A model generated the notes under the pieces. The model was not told where the DNA came from, made no database searches, and saw only the letters and a program-made list of their open reading frames with translations. The position numbers and the translations under genes were made by a program. Below, piece after piece: positions 47,133 through 57,947 of a DNA stretch of 64,000 bases. Source of the stretch: Sternotherus odoratus (lineage: Eukaryota > Chordata > Testudines > Kinosternidae). Location: NCBI GenBank assembly GCA_032164245.1, contig JAVMKO010000003.1, positions 33,479,390-33,543,389 on the forward strand. Direction: 5' to 3'. Position 1 is the stretch's first letter; each line of letters begins with the position of its first letter.

Positions 47133-47790
47133 GTGAGTGGTCTTTTTTTTGCACTCCCCCCTTCCCCCCGCCAGTCTGCACAACCACCCCCACACTCCCA
47201 ACAGCCAGCCCTTAGACAGATCGTGGTTTTGTTGGTCTTTAAATTTCCTGGTACAGCGTGCCTGGGTTTTCAGCCTGAAATCAAACACAACACCTCCCCC
47301 CGCCATGCTGCACCCCCACCCGTCCCCCCCGCCAGTCTGCACAACCGCCCCCGCCCCCCCCACCAGTCTGCACAACCGCCCGCATCCCCCCGCCAGTCTG
47401 CACAACCAGGGCCGGCGACAGAAATTTTGGGGCCCCCTACTCTGATTGTTGGGGCCCCCCAGCCTATTCTCCTTCCCCCCCCGCCTGACCCGGCCCACCC
47501 AACCTAATCTCCTCCCCCAGCCTAACCTCCTCCCCTCCCCACCCATCCCTGCCTGGCCCACCCCGCTGTTGGGGGTGATCTTCCTTTACCCCCGCCCCGC
47601 CTCCCCCCATCTCTAACCACCTTCCCTCCCCCACCCCTGCCTGGCCCGGCCCATCCCACCGAACCTAACCTCCTCCCCCCTCCCACTCCCAACCCAGCCT
47701 CCTAAACAGAGAGAGAGACTTGGGAATAAAAAATTGCCCAAGATGGCGAAAGCCTTGTTTAGAGGGCAGAAAAATGGAGGATATTGTAAT
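47133..47790 (+). repeat. C-rich repeat DNA inside the Harbinger element
   Basis: The stretch contains a tandem array with units such as CCGCCAGTCTGCACAACC (about 47168-47408). Then a possible start of a hAT-like repeat (CAGGGCCGGCGACAG, near 47406) and a second C-rich stretch (47460-47700) follow. Open frames here are accidental. Confidence 0.6.
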
Positions 47791-47791
47791 A

Positions 47792-47874
47792 CAGTAGACT
47801 CTTGATTATCCAGGATGATCGGGAAAACCTTAATCCCGGTTAATAAAATCCTGGATAATCAAGCGTCTACGGGG
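47792..47874. repeat. Hairpin with pogo/Tigger-like terminal sequence
   Basis: CAGTAGACTCTTGATTATCC at the left faces GGATAATCAAGCGTCTAC at the right, giving 23-bp arms with one mismatch. The CAGTAGACTCT-type start is characteristic of Tc1/mariner pogo-like termini. It lies at the left edge of the DNA that replaced the transposase C-terminus. Confidence 0.6.
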
Positions 47875-48317
47875 GTGGGGGGGTTCACCGGCCGCCCTGG
47901 GTGGGGGGTGGGGATGGTGGTGGTCCCACCACCTGCTCCAGTCAGTTCCCGCTGCCAGCCTGGTTGTAGGGAACTCAGGCTGGCAGCGGGAGCTCAGACC
48001 CGGGCTAGCAGGAGCTTGCAGGGAAACTCTAAAGTGGCAGCCGGCTAAGCGCTCAGCTGGTTGAGCGCTCAGACTGCCACCGCTTTGGGGTTTTCCTCCC
48101 AGGCTCCTGCCAACCGGGGTCTCAGCTCCCGCTGCCAGCCTGGGCTTCCTACAGCCAGGATGGCAGCAAGTTGAGACCCCGGCTGGCAAGGAATCCACCA
48201 GAGGAAACCCCAAAGCAGCGGCAGGCTGACTGCTAAGCCCGCCACCGCTTTGGGCTCTCCCCCCAGGCTCCTGCCACCTGCCCCACTCAGCTCCCGCTGA
48301 CAGCCTGGGTGCAAGGA
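47875..48317. repeat. GC-rich direct and inverted repeats
   Basis: Variants of CAGCTCCCGCTGCCAGCCTG recur in both orientations, at about 47945-47990, 48120-48180 and 48285-48310, together with AAGCGGTGGC-type blocks. It fills the break in the transposase gene. The open frame 47830-48327 is a by-product. Confidence 0.6.
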
Positions 48318-49124
48318 ACCCGGCCACCCCATGTACATGTCGGTGAAACGTCCCTTGTGGTCAACCACTGCTTGCATGACCATAGAATAATATCCCTTCC
48401 GGTTTCTGTACTCTGCGGCCTCGTTGTCCGGTGCCAGGATAGGGATATGAGTCCCATCTATAGCCCCACCACAGTTAGGGAATCCCATGGTGGCAAAGCC
48501 ATCTATTGTAGCTTGCAGGTTTCCAAGGTTTATAACCCTGGGTAGTAGCTGCTCGATAACTGCCCTGCTTACTTGCATCACAGCAGAGCCCACTGTAGAT
48601 TTACCCACCCCAAACTGATTTGCGACTGACCGGTAGCAGTCTGGCATTGCAAGCTTCCAGAGGGCTATCGCCACTCGCTTCTCAACTGTGAGGGCTGCCC
48701 TCATTCTGGTATTCCTGTGCCGGAGGGCCGGGGAAAGCAAGTCACAAAGTTCCATGAACGTGCCCTTACGCATGCGAAAGTTTCTGAGCCACTGGGAGTC
48801 ATCCCACACCCACAGCACTATGCGTTCCCACCAGTCAGTGCTTGTTTCCCTGGTCCAGAATCGGCGTTCCATGGCATGAGCCTGCCCCATTGCCACCAAA
48901 CTTTCCAGATTGTCGGTCGCCCTACTTCCAAAAACCACAGTGTCCCTGTCCCTGCTATGCATGTCCAGGTCCATGTCCTCCTCCTCCTCACTGTCGTCAG
49001 CTTCCGGAAAGCGCAGTTGTCTCCGGATCGCATTCCTCTGCAGACGATGCAGCATAAAATCCACAACAAGGTGGGAGGACTTCACAACGGCCAGTGCTGC
49101 AGCGATGGCATCTGCGGGCTCCAT
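48318..49124 (-). pseudogene. PIF/Harbinger transposase, C-terminus lost
   Basis: The minus strand is open from the ATG at 49122-49124. The N-terminal part has an acidic stretch (DDSEEEEDMDLD). The core follows: WRNFRMRKGTFMEL-like helices (seen as WLRNFRMRKGTFMELCDLL), a helix-turn-helix-like YRSVANQFGVGKSTVGSAVM, then GGAIDGTHIPI with the first catalytic Asp, YRNRKGYYSMVMQAVVDHKG and MYMGWPGS. Sequence identity to the family stops right after GWPGS, where inserted repeat DNA begins (about 48318). The second and third catalytic acidic residues are absent. Translation happens to stay open to 48069 through the repeat. It cannot be an active DDE transposase. Confidence 0.88.
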
Positions 49125-50625
49125 GCTTGCAGTGCTATGGCGTTAGCGCAGCGCAGGGATGGGGCTCGAATAATGGAATGCCTACTCACAGTGAGAGCAC
49201 AGCTCGAAATGGTGTCGGCGGCGCGAAAAAAGGGCGCGGAATGATGACATGCCTACCCACAGTGCAGCACGCGAAATGGTGCCTGCTGGGGACTCCAGGA
49301 ACTGTGGGATAGGTATCCACAGTGCAATGCTCGCTACGTCGATGCTTGCAAAAGTTGTAAGGACAGACACTGTCGACTTGCTGTGCTTTGTGGGGACGCA
49401 CAAAATCGACTCTATACAGTCTGCTTTAGAAAATCGACTTAAAGGAAATCAAACTAATGCTGTAGTGAAGACATACCCTTAGAGAGCCTAGATTCTGGAG
49501 CGCTTCTGGTAATCCACCGCCATGAGAAGCATAATGCTTGTTGTGTCTTCGTTGACACACCCCAGCATCAGTGTGAAGGAGGAGTTAAATTACTGCACTC
49601 TGAATGACCTCTGGAAAAGTCCCATAATCCCCTTAAGTCAAGTGGCCACTCTTATTATTGTTTTGAACTCGGTTGTAGGAATGCAGATATGCCCTTTCAA
49701 AGCTCCATTTCTGACAGCCGGCATACTTATCTGCTCCAGGGCAAAGCAACCATTACTGAGGAATGCTGATTGCTTTGAGTGAGAGAGAGGTGGGGGCAGA
49801 AGGGGTGGGGGTCTGAATTTACAAGACAGTGGGCTGACACACTCTCAGCACCCCAAAACACCCACTCTCTCCCCCCACATACACACAACACTCCCTGTCA
49901 CACTCCATTCCATCCCTTGCATTTGAAAAGCACATTGCAGCCACTTGAACATTGGGATAGCTGCCCATAATGCATCATTCCCAGTGTGGCTGCAAGTGCC
50001 GCAAATGTGGCCATGCCAGTGCGCTTGCAGCTGTCAGTGTGGACAGACTGCAGTGCTTTCCCTACTGCACTCTCTGAAGGCTGGTTTAACTCAAAGTGCT
50101 CTACATCTGCAAGGGAAGCCATGCCCTCACTCTCCATTTCCTTATATACATATACACATAAGTCTTTTCACTCTTTCATGACTGAATGTCTTCCAATAAA
50201 AATGATTCATTTTGTATATGAATGATATTTGCATAGATGTCTTTTACACAGAGGTAAAATACAGTATTGGCTCTCTTCTGTTCCTAATATTGGATTATTA
50301 TGAAATCATAATTTTCTTTTTTTAAGCCTACAGGATTATGATTTAAAAGAAATAGACCCTGAATCTGACTTGAGCTTTACTGGATAAAGCTAATGTAGTA
50401 AACAATATAACTGTCAATAAGATTAAAATTTCTATAATCTCTGCAATATTCTGTCAGTAAGGCAAAGTCCAATTTTGGTCTGACTGATATCAGTAGAAAT
50501 GTTGTCACTGATTTCAGAGGGATTGTATGGGCTGATTATTGCACTGATTTAGGACTCAATCCTGTAAATCCTTTTTGTTCTTAACTCCCAATGAACAGGA
50601 ACTCCATATCCAGAAAGCTTGCAGT

Positions 50626-51438
50626 TAGGTTTGCCAATTTTCTAATGGCGCAAAACCTAACACTCTAGCTCCTCCCCTTCCCAGAGGCCATGCCCACTGC
50701 TCCCTACATTCCCCCTTCCCTCGGTGGCTCGCTGTCCCCCACCCTCACTCACTTCCGCTGGCCTGGGGGTGTGGGCCATTGGGAGGGGTCAGGGATGAGG
50801 GGTCTGAGGTGCATAATGGGGCTCCAGAATGGAGGGTGGGGCCGAGGGATTCAGAGTATGAGAGAGAGCTGTGAGTTAAGGCAGGGGGTTGGGGGACTGA
50901 GGGATCTGGGGTTGGGGTGCATGCTTTTGGGTGGAGCTGGGGATGAGGGGTTTGGGGTACAGGAGGGGACAGCAGGTTGAGGGGTTCAGGGATGTGTGTT
51001 GGGTTCAGGGTTGGGGCAAGGACTTACATCGGGCAGCTCCCAGTCAGCGGCACAGCAGGGTTAAGGACAGCTGCCTGCCTGTCCTGACACTGTGTTGTGT
51101 GCGCCCCAGAAGCGGCCAGCAGGTCTAACACTACTAGGCAGGAAATCAGAAGGCTCTTTGCTCACTACTGGTGCTGCCCTCCAGCTCCCATTGACTGGTT
51201 CCCAGCCAATGGGAGTGCAGAGCCTGTGCTTGGGGTGGGGGTGGTGCACAGAGCCCCGTGGCCCCTCCGCCTAGGAGCTGGACCTGCTGTCCTCTTCTGG
51301 AGTGCAGTGCGATGCCAGGACAGGTAGGGACTAGCTGCCTTAGTGCCTTTAACGGCCTGGTTGGTGGTGCTGACATGAGCACTGCAGTCTCTTTTCTATC
51401 AGGTCTTTCGGTCAAAAACTGGACACATGGTTACCCTA
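50626..51438. mobile_element. Non-autonomous hAT element (TAGGGTTGCCA family)
   Basis: It is flanked by a perfect 8-bp duplication CTTGCAGT (50618-50625 and 51439-51446). The ends are TAGGTTTGCCAATTTTC and, in reverse complement, TAGGGTAACCATGTGTCC. It is a longer relative of 31052-31669. The interior is GC-rich, with G-rich irregular repeats around 50770-51010. No transposase is present. Confidence 0.87.
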
Positions 51439-51446
51439 CTTGCAGT

Positions 51447-52221
51447 ATATGGCATATCATATCACATTAGAAACTTTCCACAGGTTTATATAGGGCCTAT
51501 ACAAAGCTGTTCCATTTGATGACATTGAGGACAACACATTTAAACCAGTGCAAACACAATAGCTAATATCTGAATAATTGCTAAAAATTCAACTTGTATA
51601 ATATGACGGGCTTGCTGAGGGCTCAATTCTCAGCTTCTCGGAAAATCAGGCCACTTATTTAGGTGCCTTTATGTGAAGTTAGGTTCCAAACTTCAGGCCC
51701 CTGAGTCTGAAAATTTGGGGCCACATTAGCAGATGTGCCAAGTCCCAATTCCTCTTTTAAAAGTCAGGCCACTTGGAGTAAGCACATTATGAGATGACTG
51801 CAGCCAAGTTAAGGTAACCAAACAGAACTGTCTCCATGCCTCTAAGTATTTTCACTTGCATGTATTCACAGTGCACTTGGTTGTGTAAACAACTGCTAGG
51901 TACAGCCATAGACATGTTCTCAGATCTTATGTGTTTTCTTTTTTTAAAAAAAAGTTCTCCCTTTAGGTGGCTAGTCTATCTATTGTGTCCCTTTTCCTAA
52001 ATGTGTTCAATACATGGACAGAAGAAAAGATATATACCTAGACTGATAACACTGAATTTACTGGAGTTGTTGATGTTTTAAAGAGGGACCTATTGTTAGT
52101 TTAATTGTAACCAGTAGTACGTTTAGAGGTGCATATGTTTGATTAATTCTGTTTTTTCCTAGAGCTCCAGGAAGAAATTGCACCCAGTGACTTTCCGACA
52201 CCGTTTGCAATTTGGGGGGCA
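51447..52221. other. Intron sequence without clear elements
   Basis: A stretch at 51610-51770 (GGAAAATCAGGCCACTT, CAGGCCCCTGAGTCTGAAAA) resembles short foldback repeats common in turtles but was not delimited. I see nothing else. Confidence 0.4.
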
Positions 52222-52982
52222 TGTCATAAGTATAAAGTAGCTTAGAATTTCTATTTTACTTGTAAAGGGTTAATCTGAAAGTAACCTGAGAGAGGGAGAT
52301 GACATAATCAACCTCAGGAACAAAGAGAGTGTTTTTTAGTTTCAGTTTCCCTCCTCGTATTGTTCGTACTGATGTTCGCCTGGCTATGGGACGAACCAAC
52401 CTTCTGTCTCTATCCTACATTTCTATAATCTTCTAAGAAGCCAAGTACAGTACTAAGTGAATTGTATGCTTGAACTGTATCACTTGATAATTGATCCATG
52501 GTGTTTCTTTACTGTTAAGCTTTGGCAGAGGAAGAATTCCCAGGGAGGGATCAGTTATGCTGTGTGATGTCAGGGGGTTGTTTATTCTATTAATTTCTGT
52601 ATAGGGGATTTATGCTTCTTTTTTCTTTTATTAAAATCTTCCTTTTAAAATCTGCTTGTTTCTATTGGATAAATCCTGGTTTGGATCGGGCATGTCTCAC
52701 AGAAAGTGAGGGTTTTGGTCTTTGTTCTCAAGCCTCTCCCAGGTGAAGGAAGGAGATTTAGGGGTGATTAAAGAAGGGGGTTCCAATTTACCCAACCCCA
52801 TGGTTTTGGGGGCTTAAATTGGTGGTGGCAGCATTATTCCAAGTCCAAACTGGAGAAGTTTGGGTTCTGGGGAAAAGTTTTAACCTAAGCTGGTAAAATA
52901 AGTTTGGGGGATTATTTCTTCTTTCTTATGAGGTCCCCACATCTTTACCCTAGAGTTCAGAGTGGGGAGGCAGACCTTGACA
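52222..52982 (+). mobile_element. Possible solo LTR (TG...CA)
   Basis: The block begins TGTCATAAGTATAAAG, a start I associate with a turtle LTR family, and ends GACCTTGACA. It has AT-rich polyadenylation-like sequence near 52620-52650 and a late ATTGGTGGTGGCAGCATTA motif seen in such LTRs. The flanking bases do not form a target duplication, so the limits are uncertain. Confidence 0.5.
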
Positions 52983-53485
52983 GCCACTCCATCAATCCCC
53001 TGGTAAATGTAGACAAGCTCTGAGAATGCTGGCCCTGAGAGAGGACTGGAGATAAAAGGGCCAGCAGAAAGAGGCCCAGGAACTTTGTGAGTTGGCTGGA
53101 GGGCCAAACTACTAAAGACCCACCAGGGTCAACAGCAGCTAGCAGGGGTCATCAGGGGTGAGAAAAAGACAATAGTACCATACCCAGCTGCCAAGAGGCA
53201 ATCAGTGAGTGCCCCCTTACATTAATTTTGATGGAGCATTAAGGCAAGACTGTTGACCCATGGGGCTACGTAGTGGATGGTGTGATTTTTTAAATTTTAT
53301 TTTATTTATAGAAAATGTCATCGTAATTTATTTTTGCATTGATATAGTTAATCATCAATTTAAGTTTCTGACACCTTATTTTATCTCATTTCTAAATGGT
53401 GAAGAACAACTTTAATTCCACCTGTTTTCCCTGAGTTAATGGTAATGGGTTAATGATAATAAAATTCCTTTTATTTTCTAATTAT

Positions 53486-55120
53486 TAGGGCTGTCAATTA
53501 ATCACAGTTAAGTCATTTAACTAAAAAAAGTAATCACGATAAAAAAATAATCACAACTAACTGCACTTATAATAATAGAATACCAATTGAAATGTATTAA
53601 ATATTTTAAATGTTTTTCTACATTTTCAATATTGATTTCAATTAAAACTCAGAATACAAATTGCACAGCACTCATTCTATATTATTATTTATTATAAATA
53701 TATACACTGTAAAAATGATAAATAAACAAAATAGTATTTTTCGATTCACACTGAAGTGCAATTTCTTTATTATGAAAATGTAACTTACACATGCAGATTT
53801 TTTTATTATATAACTGCACTCAAAAACAAAAAACAGTGCAAAACTTTAACTTTACAAGTCCACTCAGTCCTGATTCTTATTTTGTCATTTGCTAAGACAA
53901 ACAAGTTTGTGTACATTGCTGGGAGATATTGCTGCCTGATTCTTATTTACAATGTCACCTGAAAGTGAGAACAGGTGTTCACATGGCATTTTTGTAACTG
54001 GTGTTGCAAAGTATTTACATTCCAGGTCTGCTAAACATTAATATGGCCATTCATGCTTCAGCCACCATTTCAGAGGACATGCTTTGATGCTGATGATGCT
54101 TGTTAAAAAGAATAATGTGTCAATTAAATTTGTGACTGTAGTCTTTGGGGGGAGAATTGTATGTTTCCTGCTCTGTTTTACCCACATTCTGCCATATATT
54201 TCATGTTATAGAAGTCTCGGATGATCACCCAGCTCATGTTCGTTTTAAAGACACTTTCACAAGAGATTTGACAAAATGCAAAGAAGGTACCGATGTGAAA
54301 TTTCTAAAAATAGCTACAGCACTTAACCCAGGGTTTAAGAATCTGAAGTGCCATCCAAAATCTTAGAGAAATAAGGTGTGGAGCATGCCTTTAGAAGTCT
54401 TAAAAGAGCAAAACACTGATATGGAAACTACAGAACCCAAACCACCAAAAAGAAAATCAACCTTCTGCTCGTGGCGTGACACAGATGATGAAAATGAACA
54501 TGTATCAGTCCATACTGCATTGGATCGTTATCAAGCATAATCTATCATCAGCATGGAAGCATGTCCTCTCTCCTTTGGAATGGTGGTTGAAGAAAGAAGG
54601 GACAGATTAATCTTTAGGGGATCTGGCACATAAATATCTTGCAATGCCAGCTACACCAGTGCCAAGTGAATGGCTGTTCACACTTTCAGGTGACATTGTA
54701 ATCAAGAAATGAGCAGCATTATCTCCTGAAAATTATAACCAACCTTGTTTGTCTGAGTGATTGGCTGACAAAGAAGTAGGACTGAGTGGACTTGTAGGCT
54801 CAAATGTTTAACATTGTTATTTTTTTATGCAGTTTTTTATACATAATTCTACATTTTTAAGTTCAACTTTCATGATAAAGAGATTGAACTACAGCACTTG
54901 TATGAGGTGAATTGAAAAATATATTTTTACAGTACAAATATTTGTAAAAAAATATAAAGTGAGCACTGTACACTATACACCATGTTGCAATTGAAATTAA
55001 TATATTTGAAAATTTATTAAACATCCAAAATATTTAAAATAAATGGTATTCTTTTGCTGTTTAATTGCACAATTAATTGCTCAATTAATCATAATTCATT
55101 TTAATCACTTGACAGCCCAA
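53486..55120 (+). mobile_element. hAT element with very long inverted arms, inactive
   Basis: It is flanked by a perfect 8-bp duplication CTAATTAT (53478-53485 and 55121-55128). The ends are TAGGGCTGTCAA and, in reverse complement, TTGGGCTGTCAA. Beyond the short termini, the left 500 bp (to about 54000) is an inverted copy of the right 460 bp (from about 54665), including the 3' coding end of the transposase. The element therefore folds back on itself. The middle carries a decayed transposase on the plus strand. Confidence 0.88.
54150..54830 (+). pseudogene. hAT transposase remnant
   Basis: The plus strand keeps HVRFKDTFTRDLTKCKEG, then LKIATALNPGFKNLKCHPKS ending in a stop. A decayed region follows with DMETTEPKPPKRKS and the C-terminal dimerisation area: PVPSEWLFTLSGDIV-like, LSPENYNQPCLSEWL-like, split by stops and frameshifts. 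The pattern is that of ZBED/hAT transposases (hAT C-terminal domain). The N-terminal half is missing. Part of the same C-terminal coding sequence recurs inverted at about 53865-54000. It is not functional. Confidence 0.8.
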
Positions 55121-55128
55121 CTAATTAT

Positions 55129-56379
55129 ATTTTCTTACATTTGAATACTGCATTTTGTCTGTGCTACTTGTATGTGTAAAGCTATGCAAAATATTAGTAA
55201 TGATATAAATCATGCAGAGAACAGGTAAATAGTGTTCCACCACATTGAACTATACTTAACTGCTGGGAAATGCTGACTTTATGATAACAACCACTGTAAC
55301 AGCTCTACACATACTACAAACTGACATTTATCTACCATGTGTTTGCTAAAATTGTCATTATTTCTTCGAAGTCATAATAGCATGAAATGCAATTCATTGG
55401 TCATGTCAGCAGTATAATGTGATGCATATATCTACTATAACTTGATATCAAAATGACAAATGCATCTTATTGAAAGAAAATTGCAGCCTAAAGCTGAAGA
55501 ACCTGGAATAAAAAAAAGTAACTTCCCAAAATATGGACTCATTTAAAACTTTGTCTTCTATTTTATTAAGTTGGTGCACTTTACCTAAAAATATTGTTGC
55601 ATGATAAAGAAAATACCAGCATCTTTTGTTCAAGCTGTGAATATATTACTTGGTACGTTATTAAACAAGGCTGATCTCTACTGGCTCGGCAGGAGAAATA
55701 GTTCCCAAATGTCAAAAGAGCAAACATTTTCAGAAATAATCACTATACCATAGTACAAAACAAAGCAAAAAAAGCTTTATGTATCAAAAACATACTTGAG
55801 CATAACTGGCTAATGCATACAGTGTTGTGACAAACTAGCACAGAAAGGATACACTTTGCCCCCTCCCCTTTGACATACTACTAAGATCTGAGTCGGCAAT
55901 CCATTTTTAAATGCAAAAAATGTGGGCACAAATTACACCCACAAACAGGAAGCCTGGGCTGCTTTCATACTCTGTAAGAGACACCATTTCCCAAACTGTT
56001 GCCACAGGTATCTCCTATTCTACAGATGGGGAAAAGGGCAATTTCAGTCATGTTAGTAATTTCAGATGTCATTGTGTGGCAAATGCTGACATTTTAAAGT
56101 GATCACTATATGACATCCTATTCCTTTGCTAAATATAACAGCAAGCTTTCTAAAGAAGACTGTGACACCACTCAAATATTGATGAATTATACTAAATGCA
56201 ATTATTAAATTCCATTTAATAATGTGGTAATGTTATTTTAATAATCAGATACTAATGTCAGTACATCAAGAAACAAGCTATTCTATTAGCATATTTTAAA
56301 GTGAGGCATAGAGCCTTCATTAGCTCCTGAATTTAGAAATAAAAATTCTCACCACTACCATCACCTCAAACCCGTAGGT
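55129..56379. other. Intron sequence without recognised elements
   Basis: AT-rich DNA with no gene-like or element-like sequence that I can support. Confidence 0.5.
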
Positions 56380-56725
56380 ATTGCCATACAGGATAAGACC
56401 TGAGGTCCACATAGTCCAGTATGCTGTCTCTGACAGTGGTTAGTACCAGATGCTTCAGACAAAGGTGCGACAACACAGCAGTAGATGGATGTAGGAGAAT
56501 CTGCCCTCCACAGTACTTAAGGATTGGCTTAATCTCTGAAGCATGAGGGTCAAAATCCCTTCCAATTTTTTTATTACACAGTATGATAACTCTGAATATT
56601 CTTTCTAACCCAGAAATGTCCAATCCCTTATGAATCTTGCTAAATTCATGGCCCCAAAGACTTCCTGTGGCAATAAATTCCTCAGACTAACTTCACTTTG
56701 TGTGGAAAAGTATTTTCTTTTATCA
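56380..56725 (-). mobile_element. CR1 LINE 3' end
   Basis: Plus-strand cues are GTCCACATAGTCCAGTATGC, TGTCTCTGACAGTGGTTAGT, CAGATGCTTCAGACAAAGGT, TCCTGTGGCAATAAATTCCT and GGAAAAGTATTTTCTTTTAT. This is the 3' region of a CR1 subfamily read on the minus strand, moderately diverged. Confidence 0.8.
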
Positions 56726-57526
56726 GTTTATCAACACAAATGGAAGCTTGCTATGTGTATATTGCATGAACATTACCTGTGCTAACCTCTTTCTTTTCCA
56801 AGTCCCTAGTCCTACTAACACATAAGTGAGTACTTTTATGCACATAAGCAGACACATTGAAGTCAAAATGGGGCTGTTTACATGTGTAAAGCTATTCATC
56901 AGCATGTTTTCAGGATCCACGCCTATGTTTGCAAATAACCAACTGAATAATTAATGTCTTATCACCTAAATTGTACCTCAAGGAAGGCGGTGTATTCTGA
57001 TGATAGAAAATAAATTGCGTAACATGCGGCTGATATATTTCTACAGTATGTGTTTCAGAAGACAAGACCAGGTCATTTAAGAAGTGTAAATAACAGAGAC
57101 TGAGCAGACTAGTATTATAATAGAGTAACCAGACAAGATGAAAAGGGTGGAGAGACCTCAAGATGCTACCTGTGTAAAATAATACAAATAATACATTATA
57201 CTATGTTCTGAGTAAATATGACAGCATGTAATTAAACACTAATGTGAAACAAATTTAATGTTGTCATTATCTTTCTTACAAGGAGGTTGGGAACTCACAA
57301 TTTAATTAAATTGGGGATCAGAATCATGATATCACAAAGATTCAGATAAGCACTAGACTGCTAAGGGGGGGGGGAGATTTTTATTCTTTTGATTCCTTCT
57401 TTCCAGACCCCAGAGGCCTCTTCAAATAGATACAAATCTGACTATTGAACTAACACTCTATATGGGAAAATTAACACAAAAAAAGATATTCTGTTTTGCC
57501 CCTTTATTCTCCAGTTATATATAATA

Positions 57527-57947
57527 CTAGCAGAAATACCCGGCATTGCTCGGGTCCGTCGTAGGGGGGGAACGGGACCCAGCGTTGCTCGAAGAGAGCT
57601 GAGCGAGTGCCAGGGCCATTGGAGGGGGGGCGGGGGCAGAGAGCTGAGCGAGTGTGGGGTCCTTTGGAGGGGGGTATTATTACATCATAACTATGTCACA
57701 GAGAACAGCAGGTGTTAACCTGCTTCCCAGCTGATGTGAATGGGCTTTAAAGAATTTCACCCCTGGGGGGTGTCAGAGGTGAGATTTGAAAAATTTTCGA
57801 CTCTTACCCTGATTAGGACCCTAAGGCCTATAACTGTACCAAATTTCAAGTCTCTAGCTCAAACAGTGTGGAAGAAGTAAGGGGACATACATACACGCAC
57901 GCATAAACGCATACATGCATACACCATTTGACTTTTATATATATAGA
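57527..57947 (-). mobile_element. Non-autonomous Helitron, short family member
   Basis: On the minus strand it begins TCTATATATATAAAAGTC and ends CTAG, with the same ACCCG/CGGGT hairpin 11 bases before the end as at 15298. It sits between A (57526) and T (57948). Apart from a short G-rich stretch it lacks the minisatellite of the longer copy, so the array at 15390-15960 is an expansion specific to that copy. Confidence 0.87.

Larger units (their letters stand above)
46164..49478. mobile_element. PIF/Harbinger element with two genes, disrupted
   Basis: It is flanked by TTA on both sides (46161-46163 and 49479-49481). The termini are GGGCTGGTCCCTACTA and, in reverse complement, GGGTATGTCTTCACTA, followed by AAGTCGAT-type motifs. 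It encodes a SANT/Myb-like protein on the plus strand and a transposase on the minus strand in convergent arrangement, the usual two-gene layout of animal Harbinger elements. Both genes are damaged. Confidence 0.87.
46077..50126. mobile_element. Outer Harbinger-like element hosting another Harbinger
   Basis: The ends are inverted repeats: GGGCTTGGCTACATTTGCAA at the left and, in reverse complement, GGGCATGGCTTCCCTTGCAG at the right, both followed by an AGAGCAC box. The flanking triplets are TAA (46074-46076) and TCA (50127-50129), a decayed TWA duplication. Without the inner element it is about 730 bp and non-coding. Confidence 0.7.

Noticed and set aside
47067..48327. Open frames of 164, 180 and 165 codons between the Harbinger genes
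   Set aside because: They run through C-rich tandem and inverted repeats and have no family resemblance.
48717..49244. 175-codon plus-strand open frame
   Set aside because: It is the antisense shadow of the Harbinger transposase.
52217..52987. Target-site duplication for the TG...CA block
   Set aside because: The flanking five bases differ (GGGCA versus GCCAC), so I kept the LTR call tentative.
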